Shown here piece after piece: positions 8,868 through 18,149 of a DNA stretch of 64,000 nucleotides. Under the pieces are notes generated by a model. It did no database searches. It was not told the origin of the DNA and saw only the letters and a list, made by a program, of their open reading frames with translations. Position numbers and translations under genes: made by a program. The stretch is from positions 1,116,001-1,180,000 of the forward strand of contig OY969798.1 of assembly GCA_963703165.1 (NCBI GenBank), given 5' to 3'. Position 1 is the stretch's first letter. Each line of letters opens with the position of its first letter. The DNA is from JBQTKD01 sp963703165. GTDB taxonomy: Bacteria; Actinomycetota; Actinomycetes; Sporichthyales; Sporichthyaceae.

Positions 8868-10485
8868 CCGACGCGGCCCGCCCCCCGCAACGCTGCGACG
8901 TCGTCGTGGTCGGTGGCGGCCACAACGGTCTGGTGGCCGCCACCCTGCTGGCGCGCGCCGGCCTTGAGGTCGTCGTCTGCGAGGCCGCCTCGGTGCTGGG
9001 CGGGGCGGCCCGCACGGAACGCCCGTTCGCGGCCGCACCGGAGCTGGGTCAGTCCACGGGCGCCTATCTGCTGGGCCTCATGCCGCCGGAGCTGATCGCA
9101 GACCTCGGCCTGCGACCTGCGAGCTGTGTCGACGCGACCCGCACTACGCATTGCCTGCGCCGGTCGGTTCGGCGCTGCCGTCCCTCCTGTTCGGCTCCGA
9201 CGCGGCCGCGAACGACCGTGAACTGTCCGCCGCGTTCTCCCCCGCCGACGCCGGGGCCGACGCCGCGTTGAACGCCGAACTGGCAATGCTGCGCGAGGAC
9301 CTCGCCCCGGCGTGGTTGGCCGAACCAGGCTCGATCGAGGAGACGGCGGAGCGTTGGGTGCGTCCCGCGTTGCGGCAGGTGTTCGTCGACCTGTGCCGCG
9401 GCTCGGTGATGAATTACCTCGACCGGTTCGGGTTCAGCTCGCAGCGGCTGATCGCGATGTATGCGGTGACCGACGGCATCTCCGGGCTCGCGGCCGGCAT
9501 CGACGACCCCGGGACCGGGCACAACTTCCTCGCGCACAACATGGGCCGCCTGCCCGGCTCCGACGGCACCTGGATGATCGTGCGCGGCGGGATGGGCGCG
9601 GTGAGCGCGGCTCTTGCGCAGGCCGCGCGGGCCGCCGGCGCACTCCTGCACACGGGCACGGCCGTCCGGGCGATCACCACCGCCGATGGCATCGTGACCG
9701 GCGTCGAGTTCGGTGCAGTCGATCACTCGGGCTCCTCTTCCGTTCCTCGCTCGTCGCGCTCGCTCGGCGATGGCGGCATCGCCGCACCGGTCGTTCTGGC
9801 CGCCTGCGACCCGTTCCGGTTGCCGGGCCTGCTGGGGCCCGGGGTGCTGCCCCGGGATCTGACGGACCGTCTGGAACGGGTCTACCGGCCCGGGGTGACG
9901 ATGAAGCTGAACCTGGCGCTGGACCGCCCACCGGTGTTCCCCGGGCTGGCCGGTCGTTCGACCGGCGGGGCGACGGTGCACCTGCTGCCGGGCGAGGACC
10001 GGCCGTTGGACGCGGTCCGTGCGATGTGGGCCGACGTCCGGGCCGGCCGGCTACCGGAGTTCCCGACCATCGAGTGGTACCTGCACACCACCGTCGACCC
10101 GTCGCTGCGGGATCCCGCCGGGCACCATTCCTCCGCGTTGTTCGTGCAGTCGGTCCCGCACCGACCAGTGGGCTCGGACTGGGGTAGGGAGGTAGCTGCC
10201 TACTCCACCCGGTTGCTGGAGATCTGTGACACATTCGCGCCCGGCACGTCCGCGTCGGTCATCGATTCGTTCGCCTTGCCCCCGCCGGGCATCGAGGCCC
10301 ACTTCGGGATCACCGGCGGCCACATCCACCACGTCGACAACACGATTGCGTTGGATGCTCGAGTTCCGTACGCGACCGGCTTACCGGGTCTTTATGCAGG
10401 CTCGGCGGGCTGCCACCCCGCCGGCTCGGTGATCGGGGCGGCGGGCCACAACAGCGCCCGGCGGATCCTCCACGACCTGCGTTGA
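8864..10485 (+). pseudogene. Frameshifted FAD-dependent oxidoreductase, phytoene desaturase/PYROXD2-like
   Basis: The N-terminal FAD dinucleotide-binding fold (VVVVGGGHNGLVAATLLA, about residues 13-30) starts at ATG 8864, coupled to the ligase stop. The C-terminal part (GLPGLYAGSAGCHPAGSV...GAAGHNSARRIL) continues in a different frame to 10485. Reading passes from frame 2 to frame 1 near 9114-9118, equal to loss of one base; after the shift the protein resumes as CELCRRDPHYALPAPVG, a normal family sequence. So this is either a recent frameshift or a sequencing error. A second oddity: a copy of a dispersed repeat (9721-9768) is carried in frame between the FAD-linked strands, encoding a Ser/Arg-rich loop. 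If restored, the product would be about 540 aa. Confidence 0.75.
9721..9768 (+). repeat. Dispersed repeat type B, copy 1 (inside a gene)
   Basis: 48-bp element matching the reverse complement of 32605-32652 at 41 of 48 positions by my alignment, with the shared core CGTTCCTCGCTCGTC. This copy is read through in frame inside the oxidoreductase gene and encodes a Ser/Arg-rich segment (SGSSSVPRSSRSLG) that looks foreign to the fold. Confidence 0.7.
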
Positions 10486-10669
10486 TTCATCCGCGAGACA
10501 TCTGCACGCCACCTTCGAGGTGGTGTGCGCCCGTGGCCTTGCGCCACCCGGGTGACGGCGGGGACCGTCGGTCCGGAACGCCGCGGCGCAAACGACTACC
10601 CTGACTGCAACCACAGCAATCACTTCGCGTGCCCACCGCACGCATGTGCCGGAAGAGGTTGAGCGTCTC

Positions 10670-13600
10670 GTGTCGCCGAACCCCCAGTCCGATCCGATGG
10701 CCGGTTTCGGGCCCAACGAGTGGCTGGTCGACGAGATCTACCAGCAGTACCTGACCGACCCCGAGACGGTCGATCGCGCCTGGTGGGACTTCTTCGCCGA
10801 CTACCAGCCCAACGGCGACGCCGCGACCCGCCCCACACCTCCGAGCACCCCGCCGCAGAGCGCGACCCCCGCGCCCGCCGCTCCCCCCGCGCCGACTCCC
10901 CCCGCGCCGACTCCCCCCGCACCGACCAAGCCGAGCCCTGCGCCGGCTGCTACCCCGGCTGCCGCCGCGGCACCCCCGGCCCAGCCCGCACCCGCTGCCC
11001 CTGCTGCCCCGACCGCGCCGGTCGCGGCGCCGGCCCCGGGAGTGGTCACGCCTCCGATCCCCGCCGACCCACCGGAATCGGCCGAGCGCGGGCCCGCGCC
11101 GACCGCCGCTCTCGACGGCAGCGCCGAGGTCTCCAAGCTGAAGGGCCCGGCCGCCCGCACGGTCATCAACATGGAGGCCAGCCTCTCCGTGCCGACCGCC
11201 ACCTCGGTCCGTACGGTCCCGGCGAAGCTGCTCATCGACAACCGCATCGTCATCAACAACCACCTGCGTCGGTCGCGTGGCGGCAAGGTGTCCTTCACCC
11301 ACCTGATCGGGTACGCCCTCGTGCGCGCCGTCGCCGCGGTCCCGGTGATGAACGCCGGGTTCACCGAGCTCGACGGCAAGCCGGCGGTCTCACTGCCCGC
11401 CCACGTGAACCTCGGCATCGCGATCGACCTGGTCCGCTCCGACGGCTCCCGCAGCCTCGTGGTCCCGTCGATCAAGGCCGCCGACACCCTCGACTTCAGT
11501 CAGTTCTGGGCGGCCTACGAGGACATCGTGCGTCGGGCCCGGGCCAACAAGCTCACCGTCGACGACTTCGCCGGCACCACCATCAGCATCACCAACCCGG
11601 GCACCATCGGCACGGTCCACTCGGTGCCGCGTCTGATGGCCGGCCAGGGCGCGATCATCGGCGTCGGCTCGATGGAATACCCGGCCGAGTACCAGGGCGC
11701 CTCCCCGGAGACCCTGTCGAACATGGCCGTCAGCAAGGTCATGACGCTGACCTCGACGTACGACCACCGGATCATCCAGGGCGCGCAGTCCGGGGAGTTC
11801 CTGCGCCGCATGCACCAGCTCCTGCTCGGCGAGGACGGCTTCTTCGACGAGGTCTTCCGCTCGCTGCGCATCCCGTACGAGCCGATCCACTGGGAGACCG
11901 ACATCTCGGCCTCCCACGAGGACCAGGTCTCCAAGCAGGCCCGGGTGCACGAGCTGATCCACGCCTACCGCACCCGCGGTCACCTGATGGCCGACACCGA
12001 CCCGCTGGAGTACCGCCAGCGCAGCCACCCCGACCTGGACATCGTCACGCACGGCCTGACGCTGTGGGACCTCGACCGCGAGTTCGCCTCGGGTTCGACA
12101 TTCGCCCTCGCCGGTCTGATGAAGCTGCGCGACATCCTCGGCGTCCTGCGCGACTCCTACTGCCGCACAGTCGGCATCGAGTACATGCACATGCAGAACC
12201 CGCGCGAGCGGCTGTGGATCCAGGAGCGCGTCGAGCGCGCCCCGGACCGTGTGCCCCGCGAGGAACAGCTGCGGATCCTGCGCAAGCTGAACGAGGCCGA
12301 GGCCTTCGAGACCTTCCTGCAGACCAAGTACGTCGGCCAGAAGCGCTTCTCCCTCGAGGGCGGCGAGTCGGTCATCGCCCTGCTCGACGCCGTGCTCTGC
12401 GCCGCGTCGCAGGACGGCCTGGACGAGGTCGGCATCGGCATGCCGCACCGCGGACGCCTCAACGTCCTGGCCAACGTCGTCGGCAAGAGCTACGGGCAGA
12501 TCTTCCGTGAGTTCGAGGGCAACCTCGACCCGAAGTCCATGCACGGCTCCGGCGACGTGAAGTATCACCTCGGCGCCGAGGGCACGTACACCGCGCACGA
12601 CGGCACCCAGGTGAAGGTCAGCCTGGCCGCGAACCCGTCGCACCTCGAGGCGGTCAACCCGGTGCTCGAGGGCATCGTGCGCGCCAAGCAGGACATCCTC
12701 GATCGCGGCCTGACGGGCTTCACCGTGCTCCCCGTGCTGTTGCACGGCGACGCCGCGTTCGCCGGCCAGGGCGTCGTCGCGGAGACCCTGGAGCTGTCCC
12801 AGCTGCGCGGATACCGCACCGGCGGCACCGTGCACATCGTGGTCAACAACCAGGTCGGCTTCACCACCTCGCCGACCGCCAGCCGCTCCAGCCTCTACGC
12901 GACCGACGTCGCGCGGACCGTGCAGGCGCCGATCTTCCACGTCAACGGCGACGACCCGGAGGCCTGCGTGCGCGTCGCGCGGCTGGCTTTCGAGTACCGC
13001 CAGGCGTTCAAGAAGGACGTCGTCATTGACATGATCTGTTACCGGCGCCGCGGTCACAACGAGGGCGACGACCCCTCGATGACCCAGCCGCTGATGTACG
13101 ACCTGATCGACGCGAAGCGCTCCGTCCGAAAGCTCTACACCGAGGCGCTCATCGGCCGCGGCGACATCACGCTCGACGAGGCCGAGGCCGCACTGAAGGA
13201 CTTCCGCGACCAGCTCGAGAAGGTCTTCGCGGAGACCCGTGGCGCCCAGACCACCCCGACGACGGTCCCGGCCACCTACAACGTGCCCACCCCGCCGGCC
13301 GGTCTGAACACCGGCATCACCACCGAGGCGCTCAAGCGCATCGTGGAGAGCCAGATCTCGCTGCCCGAGGGCTTCTCGGCGCACCCCCGCGTCGCGCCGC
13401 TCATGCAGAAGCGCGCCGCGATGATCGAGACCGGCAACATCGACTGGGGCTTCGGTGAACTGATCTCGTTCGGTTCACTGCTGCTCGAGGGCCGTCCGGT
13501 GCGTCTGGCCGGACAGGACTCCCGCCGCGGCACGTTCACCCAGCGACACTCGGTTCTCACCGACCGGGTCACCGGCGCGGAGTACAACCCGCTGCAGAAC

Positions 13601-14467
13601 CTGTCCCCGGACCAGGGGCCCTTCATGGTCTACGACTCCCTGCTGTCCGAGTACGCGGCGCTCGGGTTCGAGTACGGCTACTCGGTGGTCCGCCCCGACG
13701 CCCTCGTGCTGTGGGAGGCGCAGTTCGGCGACTTCGTCAACGGCGCACAGTCGATCATCGACGAGTTCATCTCCTCCGGTGAGCAGAAGTGGGGCCAGCG
13801 GTCCTCCGTCGTGCTCCTGCTCCCGCACGGTATGGAGGGCCAGGGCCCGGACCACTCCTCCGGCCGCCCGGAACGCTTCCTGCAGCTGTGCGCGCAGGAC
13901 AACATGACGGTCGCCATCCCGACGACCCCGGCCAACCACTTCCACCTGCTGCGCTGGCAGGCGATCTCCCCGCACCTGCGGCCGCTGGTGATCTTCACCC
14001 CGAAGTCCCTGCTCCGCCACCGTGCCGCGGTGTCCGGGCCGGGCGACTTCACCTCCGGGCACTTCCAGCCGGTGATCGGCGACACCATCGCCGATCCGGC
14101 CGCGGTGCGCCGGGTGATCTTCTGCACCGGCAAGGTCTATTACGACCTCGCCGCGCACCGGGACAGCAGCGAGATCACGGACACCGCAATCGTGCGGGTC
14201 GAACAGCTCTACCCGCTCCCTCTGCCGGAGATCGAGGGCGTCCTGGCCACCTACCCCAATGCGACCGACCTGCGCTGGGTGCAGGAGGAGGCGGCCAACC
14301 AGGGCTCCTGGCCGTTCATGGCGCTCAACCTGACCGAGCACCTCGGCGGCCGCACCCTGCGCCGGATCTCCCGCCCCGCCTCCTCGGCCCCGGCCGTGGG
14401 CTCGCACTCGGTCCACGATTACGAGCAGCAGCTCGTCGTCCAGCAGGCCTTCGTCGAACTGAGGTAG
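10670..14467 (+). CDS. kgd: Multifunctional 2-oxoglutarate decarboxylase/dehydrogenase (Kgd/SucA)
   Basis: Actinobacterial fusion of E2o and E1o that decarboxylates 2-oxoglutarate in the TCA cycle, using ThDP and feeding succinyl-CoA or succinate semialdehyde formation. Order: short N-terminal E1 segment (NEWLVDEIYQQYL), a Pro/Ala-rich flexible linker (about residues 45-140, with repeated APTPP), an E2 acyltransferase domain (to about residue 390) with its active-site region YDHRIIQGAQSGEF, then the large E1 domain with GMPHRGRLNVLANVVGKSY and GDAAFAGQGVVAETL. About 1265 aa, normal for the family. GTG 10670 fits streptomycete homologues; a GTG 24 nt upstream (10646) is also possible. No lipoyl domain is present, as expected. 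Confidence 0.96.
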   Translation: MSPNPQSDPMAGFGPNEWLVDEIYQQYLTDPETVDRAWWDFFADYQPNGDAATRPTPPSTPPQSATPAPAAPPAPTPPAPTPPAPTKPSPAPAATPAAAAAPPAQPAPAAPAAPTAPVAAPAPGVVTPPIPADPPESAERGPAPTAALDGSAEVSKLKGPAARTVINMEASLSVPTATSVRTVPAKLLIDNRIVINNHLRRSRGGKVSFTHLIGYALVRAVAAVPVMNAGFTELDGKPAVSLPAHVNLGIAIDLVRSDGSRSLVVPSIKAADTLDFSQFWAAYEDIVRRARANKLTVDDFAGTTISITNPGTIGTVHSVPRLMAGQGAIIGVGSMEYPAEYQGASPETLSNMAVSKVMTLTSTYDHRIIQGAQSGEFLRRMHQLLLGEDGFFDEVFRSLRIPYEPIHWETDISASHEDQVSKQARVHELIHAYRTRGHLMADTDPLEYRQRSHPDLDIVTHGLTLWDLDREFASGSTFALAGLMKLRDILGVLRDSYCRTVGIEYMHMQNPRERLWIQERVERAPDRVPREEQLRILRKLNEAEAFETFLQTKYVGQKRFSLEGGESVIALLDAVLCAASQDGLDEVGIGMPHRGRLNVLANVVGKSYGQIFREFEGNLDPKSMHGSGDVKYHLGAEGTYTAHDGTQVKVSLAANPSHLEAVNPVLEGIVRAKQDILDRGLTGFTVLPVLLHGDAAFAGQGVVAETLELSQLRGYRTGGTVHIVVNNQVGFTTSPTASRSSLYATDVARTVQAPIFHVNGDDPEACVRVARLAFEYRQAFKKDVVIDMICYRRRGHNEGDDPSMTQPLMYDLIDAKRSVRKLYTEALIGRGDITLDEAEAALKDFRDQLEKVFAETRGAQTTPTTVPATYNVPTPPAGLNTGITTEALKRIVESQISLPEGFSAHPRVAPLMQKRAAMIETGNIDWGFGELISFGSLLLEGRPVRLAGQDSRRGTFTQRHSVLTDRVTGAEYNPLQNLSPDQGPFMVYDSLLSEYAALGFEYGYSVVRPDALVLWEAQFGDFVNGAQSIIDEFISSGEQKWGQRSSVVLLLPHGMEGQGPDHSSGRPERFLQLCAQDNMTVAIPTTPANHFHLLRWQAISPHLRPLVIFTPKSLLRHRAAVSGPGDFTSGHFQPVIGDTIADPAAVRRVIFCTGKVYYDLAAHRDSSEITDTAIVRVEQLYPLPLPEIEGVLATYPNATDLRWVQEEAANQGSWPFMALNLTEHLGGRTLRRISRPASSAPAVGSHSVHDYEQQLVVQQAFVELR

Positions 14468-14470
14468 CAG

Positions 14471-14644
14471 GTGTACTTCACCGACCGCGGCATCGAGGAA
14501 CTGATCGCACGCCGCGGGGACGAGCAGGTCGACCTGGCCTGGCTCGCCGCGCGCCTGCAGGAGTTCGTCGATCTCAACCCCGAGTTCGAGATCCCCGTCG
14601 AGCGCCTGGCGACCTGGCTCGCGCGCCTCGACGACGAGGACTGA
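14471..14644 (+). CDS. DUF6104 family small protein
   Basis: 57-aa protein starting VYFTDRGIEELIARRGDEQ and ending in an acidic DDED. The GTG start is 3 nt after the kgd stop, so it is co-transcribed with kgd. Small acidic helical proteins of this kind commonly follow kgd in actinobacteria and are catalogued as DUF6104; no biochemical role is known to me. The pairing suggests a function tied to the 2-oxoglutarate dehydrogenase complex, but that is inference from position only. Confidence 0.8.
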   Translation: MYFTDRGIEELIARRGDEQVDLAWLAARLQEFVDLNPEFEIPVERLATWLARLDDED

Positions 14645-14684
14645 GATGCGCGAACCCCGGGTCGCGATCGAGTACTGAGTAATG

Positions 14685-14851
14685 GCGGCCTCCGGCCGCG
14701 GACGCTCGCTTCGCGCGCCGCTTCGGCTCCGGGGCGCCGGCTCACTCCGGTCGCTCGGCGGCCCGGCCCTGCGTGGTCCGGCAGGCGCCGCCGGCTCCCT
14801 CGATCGCGCCGCTCCTACGCCTCCGCGGCGGGCTCCGCTCGCACGGGGTAG
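14685..14851 (+). repeat. Dispersed GC-rich repeat type A, copy 1
   Basis: Occupies most of the 340-bp gene-free stretch 14645-14984. It begins with the hairpin-forming GCGGCCTCCGGCCGC (14685-14699). It shares three blocks with 27871-28030 at the same internal spacing: the hairpin at 0, CTCCGGTCGCTCGGCGGCCC at +60 here (+59 in copy 2), and GCGCCGCCGGCTCCCTC at +100. Both copies lie just downstream of the last gene of an operon. Confidence 0.75.
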
Positions 14852-14984
14852 TCCGTTCGGCCCATCGCAAACCAACCGACTAGCCCCCTTACGGGGTACG
14901 CCCGACCGATACGAATCAGTCCTTCCCTGCACGAATGTTGTTCCTGCCCGCCTGATCGGCGGGATGGACTTCGGGGGGAACCAC

Positions 14985-15989
14985 ATGTCTGCATATCTCG
15001 GCGGTGACGGGACGATCCCGCGCCAACCGCTGAGCAGCAACTCGGTCGACGGCGCCGTCATGGGCAGCCGGACCGGGTCCATCGAGGTGCGTGGCCTTAC
15101 CAAGCGCTACGGCACCAAGACAGCTGTCGACGGACTGACGTTCGACGTACGTCCCGGTGTTGTCACCGGGTTCCTCGGGCCGAACGGCTCGGGCAAGACC
15201 ACGACGATGCGCATGATTCTGGGTCTGGACACCCCGACGGCCGGCACGGTCGCCGTCGCCGGTCGGTCCTACCGCGACCTGTCCGCCCCGCTGCGGGAGA
15301 TCGGCGCGCTGATCGACGCGGGCGCCGTGCACCCGAAGCGCAGCGCCTACAACCACCTGCTCGCGCTCGCCCAGAGCAACCGGATCCCCGCCAAGCGGGT
15401 CGACGAGGTGCTCGGCATGGTCGGTCTGGCCGACGTGGCCGGCAAGAAGGTCGGCGGATTCTCGCTCGGCATGAACCAGCGCCTCGGCATCGCCGCGGCT
15501 CTGCTCGGCGACCCGCCGGTGATCATGCTCGACGAGCCTGTCAACGGCCTGGACCCCGAGGGCATCGTCTGGATCCGCAAGTTCATGCGGGCACTGGCTG
15601 CCGAGGGTCGCACGGTCCTGGTCTCCAGCCACCTGATGAACGAGATGGCCCACACCGCCGACCACGTCGTGGTCATCGGCCGCGGCAAGCTGCTGCGCGA
15701 CGAGCCGATCTCGCAGTTCGTCGAGACCAGCTCCGGCCGTTGGGTGACCGTCCGCACGCCGCGGGCCGCGGACCTGACGAACCACCTGATCCACTCCGGC
15801 GCCTCGGTGGCGAACGACCCCGACGGTGCGCTGCGCATCACCGGCCTGGACGCGACCGCCATCGGCGACGCGGCCGCCGCCGCCGGGATCGCGCTGCACG
15901 AGCTGACCCCGCACCGGGCCTCGCTCGAAGAAGCGTTCATGGAACTGACCCACGACTCCGTCGAGTACTCCGCAGGGAATGCATCATGA
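14985..15989 (+). CDS. ABC transporter ATP-binding protein
   Basis: About 334-aa ATPase of an ABC-2 type exporter (drug or lipid efflux class). Walker A is GPNGSGKTTT, the signature is FSLGMNQRLG (SLGM in place of the usual LSGGQ-like core, typical of this subfamily), Walker B is VIMLDEPVNGLDPEG, and the H-loop is VSSHLMNEMA. ATG 14985 has a GGGGGG Shine-Dalgarno 7 nt upstream; an alternative ATG at 15061 would drop an unconserved 25-residue leader. It is coupled by ATGA to its permease. The substrate is not predictable. Confidence 0.9.
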   Translation: MSAYLGGDGTIPRQPLSSNSVDGAVMGSRTGSIEVRGLTKRYGTKTAVDGLTFDVRPGVVTGFLGPNGSGKTTTMRMILGLDTPTAGTVAVAGRSYRDLSAPLREIGALIDAGAVHPKRSAYNHLLALAQSNRIPAKRVDEVLGMVGLADVAGKKVGGFSLGMNQRLGIAAALLGDPPVIMLDEPVNGLDPEGIVWIRKFMRALAAEGRTVLVSSHLMNEMAHTADHVVVIGRGKLLRDEPISQFVETSSGRWVTVRTPRAADLTNHLIHSGASVANDPDGALRITGLDATAIGDAAAAAGIALHELTPHRASLEEAFMELTHDSVEYSAGNAS

Positions 15990-16804
15990 GCCTTCAGACC
16001 CTTCCCGTCCGCGCGGTCGCCCCCGTCGGTGCACCCGGCTTCGGCGACGCCGTCCGCTCCGAGTGGACCAAGCTGCGCAGCGTCCGCTCCACGGTCTGGA
16101 CAATCCTCGTCGCGCTGGTGCTGGGCATCGGCCTGAGCGCCCTGATCAGCGCGGTGACCGCGAACGACTACGCCAACGGCGGCGAGTCGGCCCAGAACTG
16201 GGACCCGGCCGCGATGTCCACCGTGGGCGGGTTCTTCGCCCAGCTCGCGATCGCCGTCCTCGGCACGCTGGTGATCACGTCCGAGTACGCGACCCGCTCG
16301 ATCCGGACCAGCCTCGCGGCAGTTCCGCAGCGTGGCCGCCTGCTCGGCGCGAAGGCTGTGGTCGTCGGCACGGTCGGCCTGGTCGTCGGCCTGGTCATGG
16401 CCTTCACGTCCTTCTTCATCGGCCAGGCGTTGATCTCCGGCAAGGCCCCGACCGCGAGCCTGTCCGACCCGGGTGTCTTCCGGGCGGTGGCGGGCGTCGG
16501 CCTGTACGTCGGCGCGATCGCCCTGCTCGGTATGGCGTTGGGTGCGCTGCTGCGCAGCACCGCCGGTGGGATCTTCTCCCTCGTCGCGATGCTCTACGTC
16601 CTGCCGGGCGTGGTCCAGGCGCTGCCGGCAGGTCTGCGTGACCCGATCACGAAGTTCTGGCCGACGAACGCGGGAGCGCAGATCATCAACACGGTGCAGG
16701 ACCCGAGCATGCTCGGTCCCTGGGCGGGGTTCGCGGTCATGCTCACGGCGATCGCCGGGATCGGCTACGCCGCACACTGGCGCCTGACCCACACCGACGC
16801 CTGA
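15986..16804 (+). CDS. ABC-2 type transporter permease
   Basis: 272-aa membrane subunit partnering the preceding ATPase, with which it overlaps 4 nt. A cytoplasmic N-terminus (FGDAVRSEWTKLRSVRSTVW, a segment typical of ABC-2 permeases) is followed by six predicted membrane helices, beginning with TILVALVLGIGLSALI and ending with GFAVMLTAIAGIGYAAHW. A strong terminator follows. Family call secure; substrate unknown. Confidence 0.88.
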   Translation: MSLQTLPVRAVAPVGAPGFGDAVRSEWTKLRSVRSTVWTILVALVLGIGLSALISAVTANDYANGGESAQNWDPAAMSTVGGFFAQLAIAVLGTLVITSEYATRSIRTSLAAVPQRGRLLGAKAVVVGTVGLVVGLVMAFTSFFIGQALISGKAPTASLSDPGVFRAVAGVGLYVGAIALLGMALGALLRSTAGGIFSLVAMLYVLPGVVQALPAGLRDPITKFWPTNAGAQIINTVQDPSMLGPWAGFAVMLTAIAGIGYAAHWRLTHTDA

Positions 16805-16819
16805 GGCACGTACAAACCA

Positions 16820-16853
16820 GGCCCGTCACCCCGTTCGGTCGGGGTGGCGGGCC
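16820..16853 (+). terminator. Intrinsic terminator after ABC operon
   Basis: A 14-bp stem, GGCCCGTCACCCCG pairing with CGGGGTGGCGGGCC (one G-U), closes a 6-nt loop (TTCGGT) and is followed by TTTGTG. It lies 16 nt after the permease stop. Confidence 0.8.
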
Positions 16854-16887
16854 TTTGTGACCTTCATCTACCCCCCCCAGGTGTGAC

Positions 16888-16953
16888 GTGCCTGCCGGCA
16901 GGCCCCCGGGGAGAAGCATTTACGCTGCGGGGGCACTGCCGGCCGGCAGGCAC
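16888..16953. promoter_or_regulatory. Inverted repeat upstream of the DUF952 gene
   Basis: A perfect 12-bp inverted repeat, GTGCCTGCCGGC (16888-16899) and GCCGGCAGGCAC (16942-16953). Each arm is itself within a local palindrome (CCTGCCGGCAGG and CTGCCGGCCGGCAG). It lies 26 nt before the DUF952 start, in a gene-free stretch, and could be a two-site operator or an RNA structure. Nature uncertain. Confidence 0.45.
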
Positions 16954-16978
16954 ACTTAGCCACTGTCTGAGGTCCCCC

Positions 16979-17290
16979 GTGCTGATGCACCTGACCACTC
17001 GCGAGGAGTGGGACGCCGCGCAAGAGGCGGGCGTGTACGAGCCTCCGTCGCTGGCCAAAGAGGGCTTCATCCACCTCTCGGCGCCCAACCAGGTCCTCGC
17101 CACCGCCGAACGGCACTATCCCGGGGTCCGCGGCCTGGTCATGCTGACCATCGCCGCCGAGCGCCTGAAGTTCCCGCTGCGCTACGAGACGGTGCCCGAG
17201 CACGGCGAGATGTTCCCGCACCTCTACGGCCCGTTGAATCTCGACGCCGTCACCGCGGTTGTCGACTTCCAGGGTTCCGGGCAGGCCTAG
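16979..17290 (+). CDS. DUF952 family protein
   Basis: About 103-aa protein of the DUF952 family, recognised from HLTTREEWDAAQEAG near the N-terminus, the KEGFIHLSAPNQVLATAERH core and LRYETVPEHGEMFPHLYGPL. The function of the family is not established; a ribosyltransferase-like fold has been proposed for it. GTG 16979 or ATG 16985 can be the start; I chose GTG because homologues usually have two residues before the HLTT motif. The gene is convergent with the methyltransferase, and both stop codons lie in the same CTAG. Confidence 0.82.
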   Translation: MLMHLTTREEWDAAQEAGVYEPPSLAKEGFIHLSAPNQVLATAERHYPGVRGLVMLTIAAERLKFPLRYETVPEHGEMFPHLYGPLNLDAVTAVVDFQGSGQA

Positions 17291-18138
17291 GCCACCGCTC
17301 CGAGGGGCCGGTGCCGACTGATCAGCACGGACGCCGTGACCTCCACCTCGTCGGACAACCCGGCCAGGCGTCGTTCCAGTTCGAGCGGGAACACGTGGTG
17401 TGCGTTCGGCCCCATCGCCACCAGGGTCCCGACGGCCGCCCGCGGCAACACCAGTCGCCGGCTGACCGGGTGCTCCTCGACGGGGGCGAACCAGGGTTCC
17501 AGGGAGGCCGCCAGCCGCGCCGCCTTGTCGGCGTCCACCCGCATCAGACCCAACGGTTCGATCAGTTCGCCGAGGTGATCCGGCGCCGGGGTGACCACCA
17601 GCAGGCTCCCGTCCGGGCGCAGCACCCGGGCGTACTGCTCGGCATTTCGCGGGGCGAAGACGTTGAGCAGCACCCCCACGGTGCCGTCGTGCAACGGCAG
17701 CCGCTCGCGTAGATCCCAGCCGATCGCCGCGGCCCGCGGATGGGCCCTCGCGGCACGCTTGAGCGCGGCCGCCGACGAGTCCACCGCCAACCCGTGCGCG
17801 TCGGGCAGCGCCCCCAGGACGGCGGCCAGGTAGTACCCAGGCCCCGCGCCGACATCCACCACCAGCCCCGCACCCGGCCACGACAGCACGGCCATTCCTG
17901 CCAGGGCGTCCGCGATCGCGCTGAAGTGACCCTCCGTCAGGAAATCCACCCGCGCGGCGACCGCATTCGGGTCGTCGGCACCGAGCCCGGCCCGACCCAG
18001 TCCGGCCAGCAGGTTGACGTACCCCGAACGGGCCGCGTCGTAGCTGTGCCCCGTCGGACAGCGCAACCCCGCCGGGGCAGCTGCGAGATCCGACCCGCAC
18101 ACGGGGCAGGTCAACGCAGCCAGCACCGGACCGAACAC
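17287..18138 (-). CDS. 23S rRNA (guanine-N1)-methyltransferase family protein, RlmA-like
   Basis: 283-aa SAM-dependent methyltransferase. The N-terminal zinc-binding module CPVCGSD...LRCPTGHSYD and the following SGYVNLL are typical of RlmA(I/II)/TlrB enzymes, which methylate G745 or G748 in helix 35 of 23S rRNA; the SAM site is VVDVGAGPGYYL. The residue targeted (745 or 748) cannot be told. TlrB-type enzymes give resistance to tylosin-class macrolides, so a resistance role is possible but not shown. It shares the CTAG stop tetramer with the convergent DUF952 gene. Confidence 0.85.
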   Translation of the reverse strand: MFGPVLAALTCPVCGSDLAAAPAGLRCPTGHSYDAARSGYVNLLAGLGRAGLGADDPNAVAARVDFLTEGHFSAIADALAGMAVLSWPGAGLVVDVGAGPGYYLAAVLGALPDAHGLAVDSSAAALKRAARAHPRAAAIGWDLRERLPLHDGTVGVLLNVFAPRNAEQYARVLRPDGSLLVVTPAPDHLGELIEPLGLMRVDADKAARLAASLEPWFAPVEEHPVSRRLVLPRAAVGTLVAMGPNAHHVFPLELERRLAGLSDEVEVTASVLISRHRPLGAVA

Positions 18139-18149
18139 GAGGCCCGGAC

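Noticed and set aside
11390..13384. 664-codon open frame antisense to kgd
   Set aside because: Mirror of kgd codon bias; no recognisable domains.
14685..14851. Coding sequence for an N-terminal extension of the ABC ATPase
   Set aside because: The stretch is repeat A; the good ribosome site is at ATG 14985.
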